This document shows, piece by piece, positions 8,608-17,352 of a stretch of DNA of 64,000 nt. Each line of letters starts with the position of its first letter. The stretch's first letter is position 1. The translations under genes were made by a program, and so were the position numbers. The stretch is from NCBI RefSeq assembly GCF_019457635.1, contig NZ_CP080412.1, forward strand, positions 4,648,844 through 4,712,843, in the 5' to 3' direction. A model generated the notes under the pieces. It was not told where the DNA came from, did no database searches, and saw nothing but the letters and a program-made list of their open reading frames with translations. Origin of the DNA: Shewanella mangrovisoli (lineage in GTDB: Bacteria > Pseudomonadota > Gammaproteobacteria > Enterobacterales > Shewanellaceae).

Positions 8608-9963
8608 ATGGCTCAACATTTTGACTATATCAGCCTAGGCGCAGGCAGCGGCGGTATCGCCTCAGCTAACCGAGCTGCCATGCGTGGCGCTAAAGTTCTA
8701 CTCATCGAAGCAAAACATGTTGGCGGCACCTGCGTAAACGTGGGCTGCGTACCTAAAAAAGTCATGTGGTATGGCGCGCATATCGCCGAAGCCATGAACC
8801 TCTACGCCAAAGATTATGGATTTGATGTTTCAGTCAACAAATTCGACTGGAACACCTTAGTGAACAGCCGCGAAGCCTATATCGGTCGTATCCACGAGGC
8901 CTACGGTCGCGGCTTTACCAATAACAAAGTCACCCTGCTGAATGGCTATGGCCGCTTCGTTAATGGCAACACGATTGAAGTAAATGGTGAGCACTACACG
9001 GCTGACCATATCCTGATCGCCACTGGCGGCGCGCCAACTATCCCAAACATTCCGGGTGCGGAATACGGTATTGATTCCGATGGTTTCTTCGCCCTGCGCG
9101 AACAACCTAAACGTGTCGCTGTCGTCGGTGCAGGCTATATCGCCGTCGAAGTCGCGGGCGTTTTACATGCACTTGGCAGTGAGACTCACCTGTTTGTGCG
9201 TAAACATGCGCCGCTGCGTAACTTCGATCCTATGCTAATCGATGCCCTAGTCGATGCCATGAAGACCGAAGGCCCAACCCTGCACACTAACAGCGTCCCA
9301 CAATCTGTGGTCAAAAATGCCGACGACAGCCTGACTCTAAATCTGGAGAATGGCGAAAGCGTGACCGTCGATTGCCTGATTTGGGCCATTGGCCGCTCAC
9401 CAGCAACAGGCAATATCGGTTTAGAAAACACCGAGGTGCAACTGGATAGCAAAGGTTATGTGATTACCGACGCGCAGCAAAATACCACCCACAAAGGCAT
9501 TTATTGCGTGGGCGATATTATGGCGGGCGGTGTGGAGCTGACTCCCGTTGCAGTTAAGGCCGGTCGTTTACTCTCTGAGCGCCTATTCAACGGCATGAGC
9601 GATGTCAAAATGGATTACAGCCAAATCCCAACCGTGGTATTCAGCCATCCTCCGATTGGCACTATGGGATTAACCGAGCCAGAAGCCCGCGCGCAATACG
9701 GTGATGATAATGTAAAGGTTTACACCTCAGGCTTTACCTCAATGTATACCGCCGTCACTAGCCACCGTCAGGCCTGTAAAATGAAGCTAGTCTGCGCGGG
9801 TAAAGAAGAAAAAGTCGTGGGTATTCATGGCATTGGTTTTGGTATGGACGAAATTCTCCAAGGGTTTGGTGTCGCCATGAAAATGGGCGCCACCAAAGCC
9901 GATTTCGATGCCGTTGTCGCCATCCACCCCACTGGTGCTGAGGAATTTGTGACTATGCGCTAA
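8608..9963 (+). CDS. gorA: Glutathione-disulfide reductase
   Basis: A 451-residue FAD enzyme that reduces glutathione disulfide with NADPH in the cytosol. The N-terminal FAD site is GAGSGGIASANRAA. The redox-active disulfide is in GGTCVNVGCVPKK (C42, C47). The NADPH Rossmann motif is GAGYIAVEVAG, with an Arg-rich segment (VRKHAPLR) that fits NADPH preference. The dimer-interface active-site motif HPTGAEE is at residues 440-446. A GGAGAAACTC ribosome site precedes the ATG, and a terminator follows at 10021. The GST at 3416 uses the same cofactor. Confidence 0.96.
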   Translation: MAQHFDYISLGAGSGGIASANRAAMRGAKVLLIEAKHVGGTCVNVGCVPKKVMWYGAHIAEAMNLYAKDYGFDVSVNKFDWNTLVNSREAYIGRIHEAYGRGFTNNKVTLLNGYGRFVNGNTIEVNGEHYTADHILIATGGAPTIPNIPGAEYGIDSDGFFALREQPKRVAVVGAGYIAVEVAGVLHALGSETHLFVRKHAPLRNFDPMLIDALVDAMKTEGPTLHTNSVPQSVVKNADDSLTLNLENGESVTVDCLIWAIGRSPATGNIGLENTEVQLDSKGYVITDAQQNTTHKGIYCVGDIMAGGVELTPVAVKAGRLLSERLFNGMSDVKMDYSQIPTVVFSHPPIGTMGLTEPEARAQYGDDNVKVYTSGFTSMYTAVTSHRQACKMKLVCAGKEEKVVGIHGIGFGMDEILQGFGVAMKMGATKADFDAVVAIHPTGAEEFVTMR

Positions 9964-10020
9964 GCGCATGACTCAAGCCTTAAATCAGGCTCTATAGCCT
10001 GTGAATATTGCATTTTATCG

Positions 10021-10053
10021 AAGCGGCTCTGATATTCTCAGCGCCGCTTTTTT
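10021..10053 (+). terminator. gorA terminator
   Basis: AAGCGGC pairs with GCCGCTT (10043-10049) around a 15-nt loop and runs into six T. Confidence 0.75.
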
Positions 10054-10237
10054 ATGTTCAACGCTAAGCCATCAAGCTTATGTATCCGCACTTAACATCC
10101 AGCTCTTTCGCCCCAATTTACCATTAAATGCACAGGTAAATTTATCAGTATTCAAATCAATTTCCCTTGTTTTACGCCAACCAAAAGCATGCAAACTGGG
10201 CATTTCAACTTGATATTTCACTAATAAAGATCTTATT

Positions 10238-10257
10238 ATAGTTATAGCACTAACTAT
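10238..10257. promoter_or_regulatory. Inverted repeat upstream of the proline unit
   Basis: ATAGTTA-TAGCAC-TAACTAT is a perfect 7-bp inverted repeat about 30 bp before the first start codon of the proline unit. It is a candidate operator or part of an AT-rich promoter. No protein can be assigned to it. The 324-bp gap 9964-10287 otherwise holds the gorA terminator and the promoter of this unit. Confidence 0.35.
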
Positions 10258-10287
10258 TATTCATCTTAAATAAAACAAGGAGGCATT

Positions 10288-10464
10288 ATGTCAGCTAAGC
10301 ATGCTACAGATGAAAACCCCATCTCACAGATCATCCGTTCCACCCGGGAACGCCTTCATGGAACACTACAATATTTCTGCCTGTTCGCCATTCTAAGTAC
10401 CTATCTCTTTGTCATTTTGAAACCGAGCTTCATTCAAAATAACAAAGCGTTAGGAGGAAAATAA
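10288..10464 (+). CDS. 58-residue single-pass membrane protein upstream of putP
   Basis: A short gene with a near-perfect AAGGAGG ribosome site four bases before ATG. It encodes a hydrophilic N-terminus with basic residues (STRERLHGT) and one membrane helix (QYFCLFAILSTYLFVILK), then a short polar tail. Its last codons (L-G-G-K) contain the AGGAGG ribosome site of putP, and its stop is only three bases before the putP ATG, so the two are translationally linked. Small membrane partners of sodium/solute symporters are known in other families (for example YhdT beside PanF). By analogy this may be a PutP accessory subunit, which is inference. Confidence 0.8.
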   Translation: MSAKHATDENPISQIIRSTRERLHGTLQYFCLFAILSTYLFVILKPSFIQNNKALGGK

Positions 10465-10467
10465 TCG

Positions 10468-11964
10468 ATGAATTCCCTCTCTTACGTTTCATTGGCAATT
10501 TACTTTATTGCCATGCTCGCTATTGGTTTGTTCGCCTATCGTAAGTCGACCGATGATGTCTCTGGTTACATTTTAGGTGGCCGCCAAGTGAGTCCGCACG
10601 TAACGGCTCTCTCGGCTGGCGCCTCGGATATGAGTGGCTGGATGCTGATGGGCCTGCCCGGCGCCATGTTCCTAGTGGGGTTTGAAACCCTGTATATCGC
10701 CCTCGGATTATTAATTGGTGCTCTAATCAATTATCTGGTTGTCGCCCCTAAATTGCGGGTCTACACTGAGGTCGCCGATAACGCGCTGACGATTCCTGAG
10801 TTCTTCGCCAAACGCTTTGGTCAGGCCGATAACAGCATTCGTATAATTGCCGCCGCCATCATAGTGATCTTTTTCACCCTCTATACCTCGGCGGGATTAG
10901 TCGCAGGCGGCAAGTTGTTCGAATCCGCCTTTGGGCTGAACTACGATATTGGCCTAGTCGTCACCTTAGCCGTCGTGGTGTCGTACACTCTGTTGGGGGG
11001 ATTTTTAGCCGTTAGCCTTACCGACTTTGTGCAAGGCTGCATTATGTTTGTCGCCTTGGTCTTAGTACCTTTCGTGGCATATCAAGAATTTACCAGCGCA
11101 GATCGTATGATGAACTTTGCCTATCAGTCGATCCCGCATTTTACCGACGCGATGCAAAATGTGACTCTACTTGGCTTAATCTCCAGCCTCTCGTGGGGAC
11201 TCGGGTACTTCGGCCAGCCGCATATTATTGTGCGTTTTATGGCGATCCGCTCGGTCGCCGATATTAAAACCGCACGCCGCATCGGCATCAGTTGGATGAC
11301 AGTGACCATTATCGGCGCCCTAGCGACGGGCTTGGTCGGTATCGCCTACGCCAATAAATTTGGCATGAAGCTTTCGGATCCTGAAACCATCTTTATCGTG
11401 TTTTCAGAGCTACTGTTCCACCCCTTAATCAGCGGCTTCCTGCTGGCAGCAATTCTCGCAGCCATTATGAGCACGATTTCATCGCAGTTATTAGTCTCGT
11501 CGAGTTCGTTGACCGAAGATATTTATCGCACCCTCTCGAAGAAACAAGCGAGCGAGCAAGAGATGGTGAAAATGGGTCGTTACGGGGTCGCTGGTGTTGC
11601 CATTGTCGCAACGTTGCTGGCGCTTGATCGCTCTAACAGCATCCTCTCCCTCGTGAGTAATGCGTGGGCAGGCTTTGGTGCCGCCTTCGGTCCACTGGTG
11701 CTGTTTAGTTTGTATAAAGCCAATCTCACCCATAAGGCAGCGATTGCGGGGATTATTTCGGGCGCGCTCACGGTACTCTTTTGGATTTATGCCCCCGTGC
11801 TTGCCGATGGTAAGGCATTGAGTAGCTTAGTGTATGAGATGATCCCAGGCTTTGGTGTCAGCAGCACAGTGATTTATCTGGTGAGCAAATTCGATAACGA
11901 CCCGTGCGCTAAAACCACTAAGCAGTTCCATCAGGCTGGTCGTGTACTGGCCGAGGAAAGCTAA
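10468..11964 (+). CDS. putP: Sodium/proline symporter
   Basis: A 498-residue sodium:solute symporter with about 13 membrane helices, inner membrane, importing L-proline with sodium. Family landmarks include the GGRQVSPHVTALSAGASDMSGW segment (sodium and proline site in helix 2), the TLYTSAGLVAGGKLFE region, and FGQPHIIVRFMA in the middle. Length matches E. coli PutP (502). It sits in one operon with the short protein before it and proB/proA after it, with 9 bp to proB. In enteric bacteria putP pairs with the catabolic putA; the pairing here with biosynthesis suggests a role in proline accumulation. Confidence 0.93.
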   Translation: MNSLSYVSLAIYFIAMLAIGLFAYRKSTDDVSGYILGGRQVSPHVTALSAGASDMSGWMLMGLPGAMFLVGFETLYIALGLLIGALINYLVVAPKLRVYTEVADNALTIPEFFAKRFGQADNSIRIIAAAIIVIFFTLYTSAGLVAGGKLFESAFGLNYDIGLVVTLAVVVSYTLLGGFLAVSLTDFVQGCIMFVALVLVPFVAYQEFTSADRMMNFAYQSIPHFTDAMQNVTLLGLISSLSWGLGYFGQPHIIVRFMAIRSVADIKTARRIGISWMTVTIIGALATGLVGIAYANKFGMKLSDPETIFIVFSELLFHPLISGFLLAAILAAIMSTISSQLLVSSSSLTEDIYRTLSKKQASEQEMVKMGRYGVAGVAIVATLLALDRSNSILSLVSNAWAGFGAAFGPLVLFSLYKANLTHKAAIAGIISGALTVLFWIYAPVLADGKALSSLVYEMIPGFGVSSTVIYLVSKFDNDPCAKTTKQFHQAGRVLAEES

Positions 11965-11973
11965 GGAGGCGTT

Positions 11974-13080
11974 ATGACAGACTCTCCCCGTAAACGTATC
12001 GTCGTCAAAGTGGGGAGCGCCTTAATCGCGCCCCACAAGCAAGGTTGCAGTAGTCATTATCTCTTGGGGATCGCGCAGTTTATTACTTATTGCCGTGTCC
12101 AAGGTATTCAAGTGGTATTGGTTTCATCCGGCTCGGTTGCCGCTGGGTGGCATCATTTTGAGGGCCAAGCTCAGCCGAGTGTCACGGTCAAAAAGGCCAT
12201 GGCGGCCGCGGGTCAGGCGGATATGATGGCGACGTGGAATAAGCTATTTGATTTTCCTACCGCCCAACTGCTGCTGACCCATGGCGACTTACGTAATCGC
12301 GAGCGTTATATCAGTATTCGAGACACTATTTTTAGCCTGCTCGAACACGGTTTAATGCCGATTATCAATGAGAATGACGCCGTGACCGCCGACAAACTCA
12401 AGGTTGGCGATAACGATAATCTCTCGGCCATGGTGGCGGCTGCGGCCGATGCCGACACCTTAGTGATTTGCTCGGATGTGGATGGACTCTACGATCAAAA
12501 TCCCCACGAGCATCCCAATGCCAAGTTGATAAAGCAAGTAACTGAAATCAATGCCGATATCTATGCCATGGCGGGAGGCGTCAGCAGCGATGTTGGCACC
12601 GGAGGCATGCGCACTAAGATCCAAGCCGCCGAAAAAGCCATTTCCCACGGCATTGAGACCTTTATTATCAATGGCTTTAATGCCGATTCCTTTAGCCAAC
12701 TGCTAAAGGGGCAAAATCCGGGCACCCTCTTTACCCCCTACGAAAAACCGATGCAGGAGCATTTGCATTGGATGACCCACACCTCGCAGGCGCAGGGCGA
12801 AGTGATCGTCGAGGATGATTTTGACCTCGCACTCGATCAGCACAGCGAGCAATTAACCAGCGATGATGTGGTTGAAGTCAAAGGGGATTTCTCAGTAGGC
12901 GACACCATTCTGGTGCGTAAAGGCGATGGCACTAAGTTGGCGAAAGCCAAATCTAACTACAGCAGTTGCCTACTGAGCTTTATTACCGAGCAGGATGATC
13001 AGGCGTTTGCCAGTGAATTCCAGCAAAAAACCGGCCCCATCATTTCCGATAAGAATATCGCCATTCTTAAATCCATTTGA
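11974..13080 (+). CDS. proB: Glutamate 5-kinase
   Basis: A 368-residue cytosolic enzyme that phosphorylates L-glutamate in the first step of proline synthesis. The amino-acid kinase domain opens KRIVVKVGSALI. Substrate residues lie in VSSGSVAAGW and INENDAVTADKLKVGDNDNLSA, and ATP contacts in GGVSSDVGTGGMRTKI. The C-terminal PUA domain (about 280-365) is complete. AAGGAGG precedes the ATG. Feedback inhibition by proline is typical of the family; whether this copy is relieved cannot be read here. The stop lies 11 bp before the proA start. Confidence 0.95.
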   Translation: MTDSPRKRIVVKVGSALIAPHKQGCSSHYLLGIAQFITYCRVQGIQVVLVSSGSVAAGWHHFEGQAQPSVTVKKAMAAAGQADMMATWNKLFDFPTAQLLLTHGDLRNRERYISIRDTIFSLLEHGLMPIINENDAVTADKLKVGDNDNLSAMVAAAADADTLVICSDVDGLYDQNPHEHPNAKLIKQVTEINADIYAMAGGVSSDVGTGGMRTKIQAAEKAISHGIETFIINGFNADSFSQLLKGQNPGTLFTPYEKPMQEHLHWMTHTSQAQGEVIVEDDFDLALDQHSEQLTSDDVVEVKGDFSVGDTILVRKGDGTKLAKAKSNYSSCLLSFITEQDDQAFASEFQQKTGPIISDKNIAILKSI

Positions 13081-13091
13081 GTGGAGAAACT

Positions 13092-14339
13092 ATGAGCCTA
13101 ATTAAACAAATATCTGCCGATGCCGCCCATGCGGCCCGCACACTCGCCCAACTCGATGAGTCGCTTAAAAACACCGTATTACTGGATATGGCGCGCTCAT
13201 TAAGGGAAAAAAGTTATGAAATCCAAAGCGCGAACCTAATTGACGTGCACCGAGCGACTCAGGATAACTTAAGCCCTGCAATGGTCGATCGCCTCACGCT
13301 GAACCAACACCGCATCGAGGCGATGGCGCAAGGAATCGAAACCATCGCCGCTCTGCCCGATCCCGTTGGGCGTGAGCGTTTTATCGGTAAACGCCCCAAT
13401 GGTTTATCTATCAGTAAGATGCGCGTGCCACTCGGCGTGGTGTGTATGATTTATGAGGCGCGCCCTAATGTCACCGCCGATGCCGGCGCATTGTGCTTTA
13501 AATCCGGCAATGCGGTGATCCTGCGTGGCGGTAAGGAAGCGCTACACACCAGCCAAGTGATCGCCAGCATTTTACAGGCGGTACTGACCGCCTATGGCTT
13601 GCCTAAAGCACTTATCAGCGTGATCCCCGATCCTGACCGTGCCCTAATGCTCGAACTGATGCAGCAGCGGGAATTTATCGATGTGATCATCCCCCGCGGT
13701 GGCGAAGGACTGATTAATTACGTCACTGAAAACAGTAGCATTCCGGTTATTCAGCACTTTAAGGGCGTGTGCCATTTATATGTGGATAAGGACGCCAATC
13801 AAGATATCGCCTTGGATTTGCTGCTTAATGGTAAAACCCAACGCACAGGCGTATGCAACGCCCTCGAAGGCTTGTTAGTGCATAAGGATATCGCACCGCG
13901 ATTCTTGCCCCGCGTCGCCAAAGCACTAGCCGAGCATCAAGTTAAAATCAATGCATGTCCTCCGGCCGCCGCGTATTTCGACGCCTGCACTTATATGGCA
14001 GAAGAAGATTTTGGCCAAGAATACTTGGACTTAGAAATCGCCATTCGCCAAGTCGACAGTTTTGAGGTCGCCACCCAACATATCGCTAAGTTTGGCAGCC
14101 ACCATACCGAGGTGATTTGCACCGACAATGAACTCACCGCCGCCCGCTTTCAACGCGCAGTGGATGCCTCGGTCGTTATGGTGAATGCCTCATCACGCTT
14201 TTCCGATGGCAGCGAACTCGGCCTCGGCGCCGAAATCGGTATCGCCACTACTAAGCTGCATGCCTACGGCCCCATGGGACTCGAAGCCTTAACCACTGAA
14301 AAATATCTGGTTTCAGGCACAGGACAGATTAGGGCTTAG
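13092..14339 (+). CDS. proA: Gamma-glutamyl phosphate reductase
   Basis: A 415-residue NADPH-dependent member of the aldehyde dehydrogenase superfamily, converting glutamyl-5-phosphate to the semialdehyde. Visible motifs are VPLGVVCMIYEARPNVTADA and SGNAVILRGGKEA. The catalytic Cys lies in NGKTQRTGVCNALEG at about residue 255, and the C-terminal part has SRFSDGSELGLGAEIGIATTKLHAYGPMG. The ATG at 13092 (GTGGAGAAACT before it) is preferred to an in-frame TTG that overlaps the proB stop. It is the last gene of the proline unit, and no clear terminator follows. Confidence 0.95.
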   Translation: MSLIKQISADAAHAARTLAQLDESLKNTVLLDMARSLREKSYEIQSANLIDVHRATQDNLSPAMVDRLTLNQHRIEAMAQGIETIAALPDPVGRERFIGKRPNGLSISKMRVPLGVVCMIYEARPNVTADAGALCFKSGNAVILRGGKEALHTSQVIASILQAVLTAYGLPKALISVIPDPDRALMLELMQQREFIDVIIPRGGEGLINYVTENSSIPVIQHFKGVCHLYVDKDANQDIALDLLLNGKTQRTGVCNALEGLLVHKDIAPRFLPRVAKALAEHQVKINACPPAAAYFDACTYMAEEDFGQEYLDLEIAIRQVDSFEVATQHIAKFGSHHTEVICTDNELTAARFQRAVDASVVMVNASSRFSDGSELGLGAEIGIATTKLHAYGPMGLEALTTEKYLVSGTGQIRA

Positions 14340-14379
14340 CTTTCTTACTTCCAAAGCAATTACTAAAGCCTTGTGAATG

Positions 14380-14479
14380 ATTAAGCACTGGCATTCCAGT
14401 GACTCGCCGTGAATATATCCCTATAGGCTCGACGGCGGCATCCATGCCACCAACGGTCACTTACATGCCAGTGCTTAAT
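14380..14479. repeat. 100-bp palindromic intergenic element
   Basis: Perfect 15-bp terminal inverted repeats, ATTAAGCACTGGCAT and ATGCCAGTGCTTAAT, enclose a core with a GGCGGCATCCATGCC palindrome and the string GGCTCGACGGCGGCATCCAT. I recall closely similar cores scattered between genes in Shewanella and related marine gammaproteobacteria, but could not check. It has no coding capacity and lies just after proA. Confidence 0.6.
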
Positions 14480-14556
14480 CTTAAAGTATGCGTGAAACTA
14501 AACACCTACAGAAACTAAACAAAAATATAATTACTTAATTTAATTGAAATATATTT

Positions 14557-15378
14557 TTATTCTAATGGGTCAAATGTATGCTCTTGGTGGTAACGAAGAA
14601 TAGTGTACATTTTTGCCACACTATTTATTGTCTGAACTTCAACATCAACGACATATGCAAGCTTGTGCCAAGGCTTAGCAAACCGCTCATCCCCTGCAAG
14701 CATAGCTTCTTTCACTGCGTTATTTTCAAATATTACTTTTAACGGTTTTTTTGAAATATCTTCAATTGTCGCCTTATCGCCAGTATGGGACTCTGTATCA
14801 AATTTTGTTTGATACCAGTACATTACCTTATTTTTATGAATGTGATCATCAGGCTCTTCAAGACGCTCGAGTTGGCGCTGAATTGTATTTTGGGCGGCAC
14901 TGGCTTCTTGAGAGTTTATAAAAAACTGGTTAATTACAGTTCCACCGTCAGATACGGTGAAATTAAGTTGAGAACCATGGTCTTTTGCTACTGGCTCTAG
15001 AATATTTTTCCATTGTTTCAAGTCTTGCTTGGATATCTCTTTCGGCGGCGTGCCCACTTTACCCAGTAGCCAATCGATGACAGCTTTAGCCTGAGTTGTC
15101 CACTCAGAGAGCGACCCACCATTCCATACTAATGGGAGAATTGGCATCGTAAGAGCTACCAGCTCGACAATGATCGAGCCTGTGCGAACTTCTTTTACAA
15201 AAAGCTCCGTACTAGGGTTGTAGTCTTGGTTAGTTTCAGACTCGATAAATCTATGATATTGCTGACTAATACTGAGAAGCGACATTGTAAGATCTGTCAG
15301 CACTACAGGGGATTGGTTATTAATTTTGATTTCAAGTTTCTGACTGAAATCTATCTCTATTACGTTCCTGACTTCCAT
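14557..15378 (-). CDS. Hypothetical protein with one predicted membrane segment
   Basis: I do not recognise this 273-residue protein. The first 50 residues are beta-like, followed by a VKEVRTGSIIVELVALTMPILPLVW stretch that is probably one membrane helix preceded by a strand. A polar C-terminal half then contains two short KxxxWxx segments and ends with HQEHTFDPLE. The layout (beta N-terminus, 'RTGSIIVEL', helix, soluble C-terminus) reminds me of uncharacterised accessory proteins from genomic islands. The gene is visibly more AT-rich than its neighbours and lies between two non-coding repeats, so it is probably acquired. The ATG lacks a strong ribosome site. Confidence 0.65.
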   Translation of the reverse strand: MEVRNVIEIDFSQKLEIKINNQSPVVLTDLTMSLLSISQQYHRFIESETNQDYNPSTELFVKEVRTGSIIVELVALTMPILPLVWNGGSLSEWTTQAKAVIDWLLGKVGTPPKEISKQDLKQWKNILEPVAKDHGSQLNFTVSDGGTVINQFFINSQEASAAQNTIQRQLERLEEPDDHIHKNKVMYWYQTKFDTESHTGDKATIEDISKKPLKVIFENNAVKEAMLAGDERFAKPWHKLAYVVDVEVQTINSVAKMYTILRYHQEHTFDPLE

Positions 15379-15529
15379 GTATATCCCTTAACAGTGCATT
15401 ATTAGATTTCTCGTGAAACCCATTAGAAACATCTTAAATGTTATTTTTTTGATAAATGTTTAGTTTTAGCAGCAACTTATCATCTGCCTAGAATATTTTT
15501 CAAGGCTTTGTTTTTTTGACATAGTTTCA

Positions 15530-15791
15530 CCTCTAATGCCGCAGAATACGACTCCCCTCGGAGTTGCCGCAGGGCGAATAGACAAATTGCGTGAGTCTCG
15601 CCATGGATGGCGAGCTAGCTTTCGCAGGTGCATGGACGCATCCTTCGGAAGCGATAGCAAATTTGGCTATGAGCACAAGGGGCTTTCAACTCCGTTGGGG
15701 CGTCATGGAGCATCCAAGGAGGATAGGACGAGCAGTCCTCCTTGGTCGGGTGTGGGGTGAAGCCCCACGACTTTCTCGGCCGTAAGGCCGC
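15530..15791. repeat. Structured multi-hairpin intergenic element
   Basis: A GC-rich block of about 260 bp inside the 440-bp gap 15379-15818. It has four successive perfect hairpins: CTCGCCAT/ATGGCGAG (15597-15614), CCAAGGAGGA/TCCTCCTTGG (15714-15745), GTGGGG/CCCCAC (15752-15768) and CGGCC/GGCCG (15777-15790). No reading frame in it has a plausible start or domain. I believe similar blocks recur in Shewanella genomes, so it is called a repeat, but its mobility or transcription is unknown. Confidence 0.55.
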
Positions 15792-15797
15792 AAAACT

Positions 15798-15826
15798 CAA
15801 CGTAAATCAAATAGTGATTTACGTTG
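15798..15826. terminator. Hairpin overlapping the stop of the XRE regulator
   Basis: CAACGTAAATC and GATTTACGTTG form a perfect 11-bp stem with a 7-nt loop. The right arm contains the stop codon of the leftward regulator gene. No T-run follows, so it could be a weak terminator or mRNA 3' end structure. Confidence 0.45.
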
Positions 15827-17351
15827 CCCCATCACACTGCGATTTACCCGCTTGATAACAGCTGGGTTGCCGTGGGCAGACGGCGCCGCGGGAGCAAATC
15901 AGTCGGGCATCATTTTTAATACCGCGCTCAATCCAGTTGATATTCAATATCTTAGCCACGCTGACTAGATCGCTTTTAATATGCTTGGGAATCGCGACCG
16001 AGCCGCCGCCAGAGACACAGGCGGCTTTTAAATCATGGGCGATAGAGAGCGCATCTTTGCCTTGGGCTTCAATGGCCGGATTCAAATCGATACCGGCACA
16101 GAGCACATGGGGGTTGCCCGCCGAGTCTTCGACCTTAATCGACTCGCAGCAGTAAATCCGTGGCTCATTGCCTACATTTAAAATCGAAATTTGCGCGGAT
16201 GTCCCAACTGAAGGCTCGCTGATCATTCTAAACACCGCCCAGTGCTGGCAAGGGTCTTCCACCAGCCGCATGTTGCCCCAAGGCAGGGGAATACCATTGC
16301 CACGGTAAACTGCTTTGAGTTTGCCCGGCGCGTAAGCATCAAAATAATGCCAATGGGGATAAGGCGATACGACAGTCATCCGCCGCATGGCGACCGAGGC
16401 CGACACTTGCAGCTGCTTATGCACCTCAATTTCGTAACCGTGGCGGTCGAGTAGCTGTCGGTAGGGCACCTTAGGACATAACAAGGCTCCGGCAAAAAAG
16501 CTTGACTCAAAGTCGCGCCACGCATGTAAAATATCTTGTGCGTTCAGTGTATTAGATTGCATCGTCACTTCTTCATCCATCTCCAATTTACGGCCGGAGA
16601 TCATCACACTCTTAAGCCCATCCTTGTTGTGCAATACGCAATGGCCGATATGGGCGGCGAGATCGTACTTCAGTCGACTGGGGCGATTTTTAAGGACTTT
16701 ATTGATGTAAATTGTGCTGGGCGGCTCGAAGAAGGAAGTCACTAACTGATGAGAGCTTACGCCGCGCTCGTCGATCACTTCCTGGGGCGTACTATCTATC
16801 CATTTAATTTTTAAGCCTACGCCCTTGGCAATATCCAGCATCTCCTCGAGGGATAAGGGCATACGTTTTAACCCAACCTCTTCGGCGGCACGCTCAAGAT
16901 CGGGGAAATGGTTTTGATGATGTTCCTGATGGGCGCGGATTAATAAGTGGGCAAATTGCCGGCCCGAGATCCCAGTCTGGGATAGCATTTCAGGGATGGC
17001 TATTTGCAAAATATCATTTGAAAACAAAAAGCTGGGTTCGAGCGCCATGCCGCTAATCCCACCACGGCGGCCTTTGTCCGGCGTGATGGCACTTTCCTCG
17101 GGCACGTCGTCTAAAAACCAGTCAACATCCTTTTGAAAAACCGTGGCAATCACGGCCAACATTTCGGCACTGGGTACGCGTTTTCCACGCTCGATCATCG
17201 ACAAATATGACACAGAGGGCGCACTGCCCGCATCGACGCGGATGCAACGTGCCGATAAATCTTCCATGGTTAAATTGTTACGTTTCCGTAGGTTACGTAT
17301 TTTTGTCCCTAGGAAATGTGACTTTCTCATCAAGCTCTGGTCATTGCGCAT
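15819..17351 (-). CDS. XRE-family regulator with ImmA-like and C-terminal Cys-rich domains
   Basis: A 510-residue DNA-binding regulator laid out like RamB/ScfR short-chain acyl regulators. It has an HTH_XRE domain (about 10-70, GTKIRNLRKRNNLTMEDL), an ImmA/IrrE-like middle, and a C-terminal domain ending in four cysteines (CSRGAVCPRQPSC...QC). The metalloprotease HExxH is degenerate: LAAHIGHCVLH has lost the first His-Glu pair, so proteolysis is unlikely. Its start is uncertain. The first ATG (17349-17351) has no ribosome site, and three 14-bp iterons begin one base upstream of it; the Met at residue 8 (17330) is an alternative. It is divergent from the malate-synthase-like gene, its probable target, and is likely autoregulated. 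Confidence 0.8.
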   Translation of the reverse strand: MRNDQSLMRKSHFLGTKIRNLRKRNNLTMEDLSARCIRVDAGSAPSVSYLSMIERGKRVPSAEMLAVIATVFQKDVDWFLDDVPEESAITPDKGRRGGISGMALEPSFLFSNDILQIAIPEMLSQTGISGRQFAHLLIRAHQEHHQNHFPDLERAAEEVGLKRMPLSLEEMLDIAKGVGLKIKWIDSTPQEVIDERGVSSHQLVTSFFEPPSTIYINKVLKNRPSRLKYDLAAHIGHCVLHNKDGLKSVMISGRKLEMDEEVTMQSNTLNAQDILHAWRDFESSFFAGALLCPKVPYRQLLDRHGYEIEVHKQLQVSASVAMRRMTVVSPYPHWHYFDAYAPGKLKAVYRGNGIPLPWGNMRLVEDPCQHWAVFRMISEPSVGTSAQISILNVGNEPRIYCCESIKVEDSAGNPHVLCAGIDLNPAIEAQGKDALSIAHDLKAACVSGGGSVAIPKHIKSDLVSVAKILNINWIERGIKNDARLICSRGAVCPRQPSCYQAGKSQCDGAT

Positions 17352-17352
17352 T

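Noticed and set aside
15536..15800. Several short overlapping frames on both strands
   Set aside because: They fall in the hairpin block, have no ribosome sites or domains, and are open only because of the GC-rich structure.
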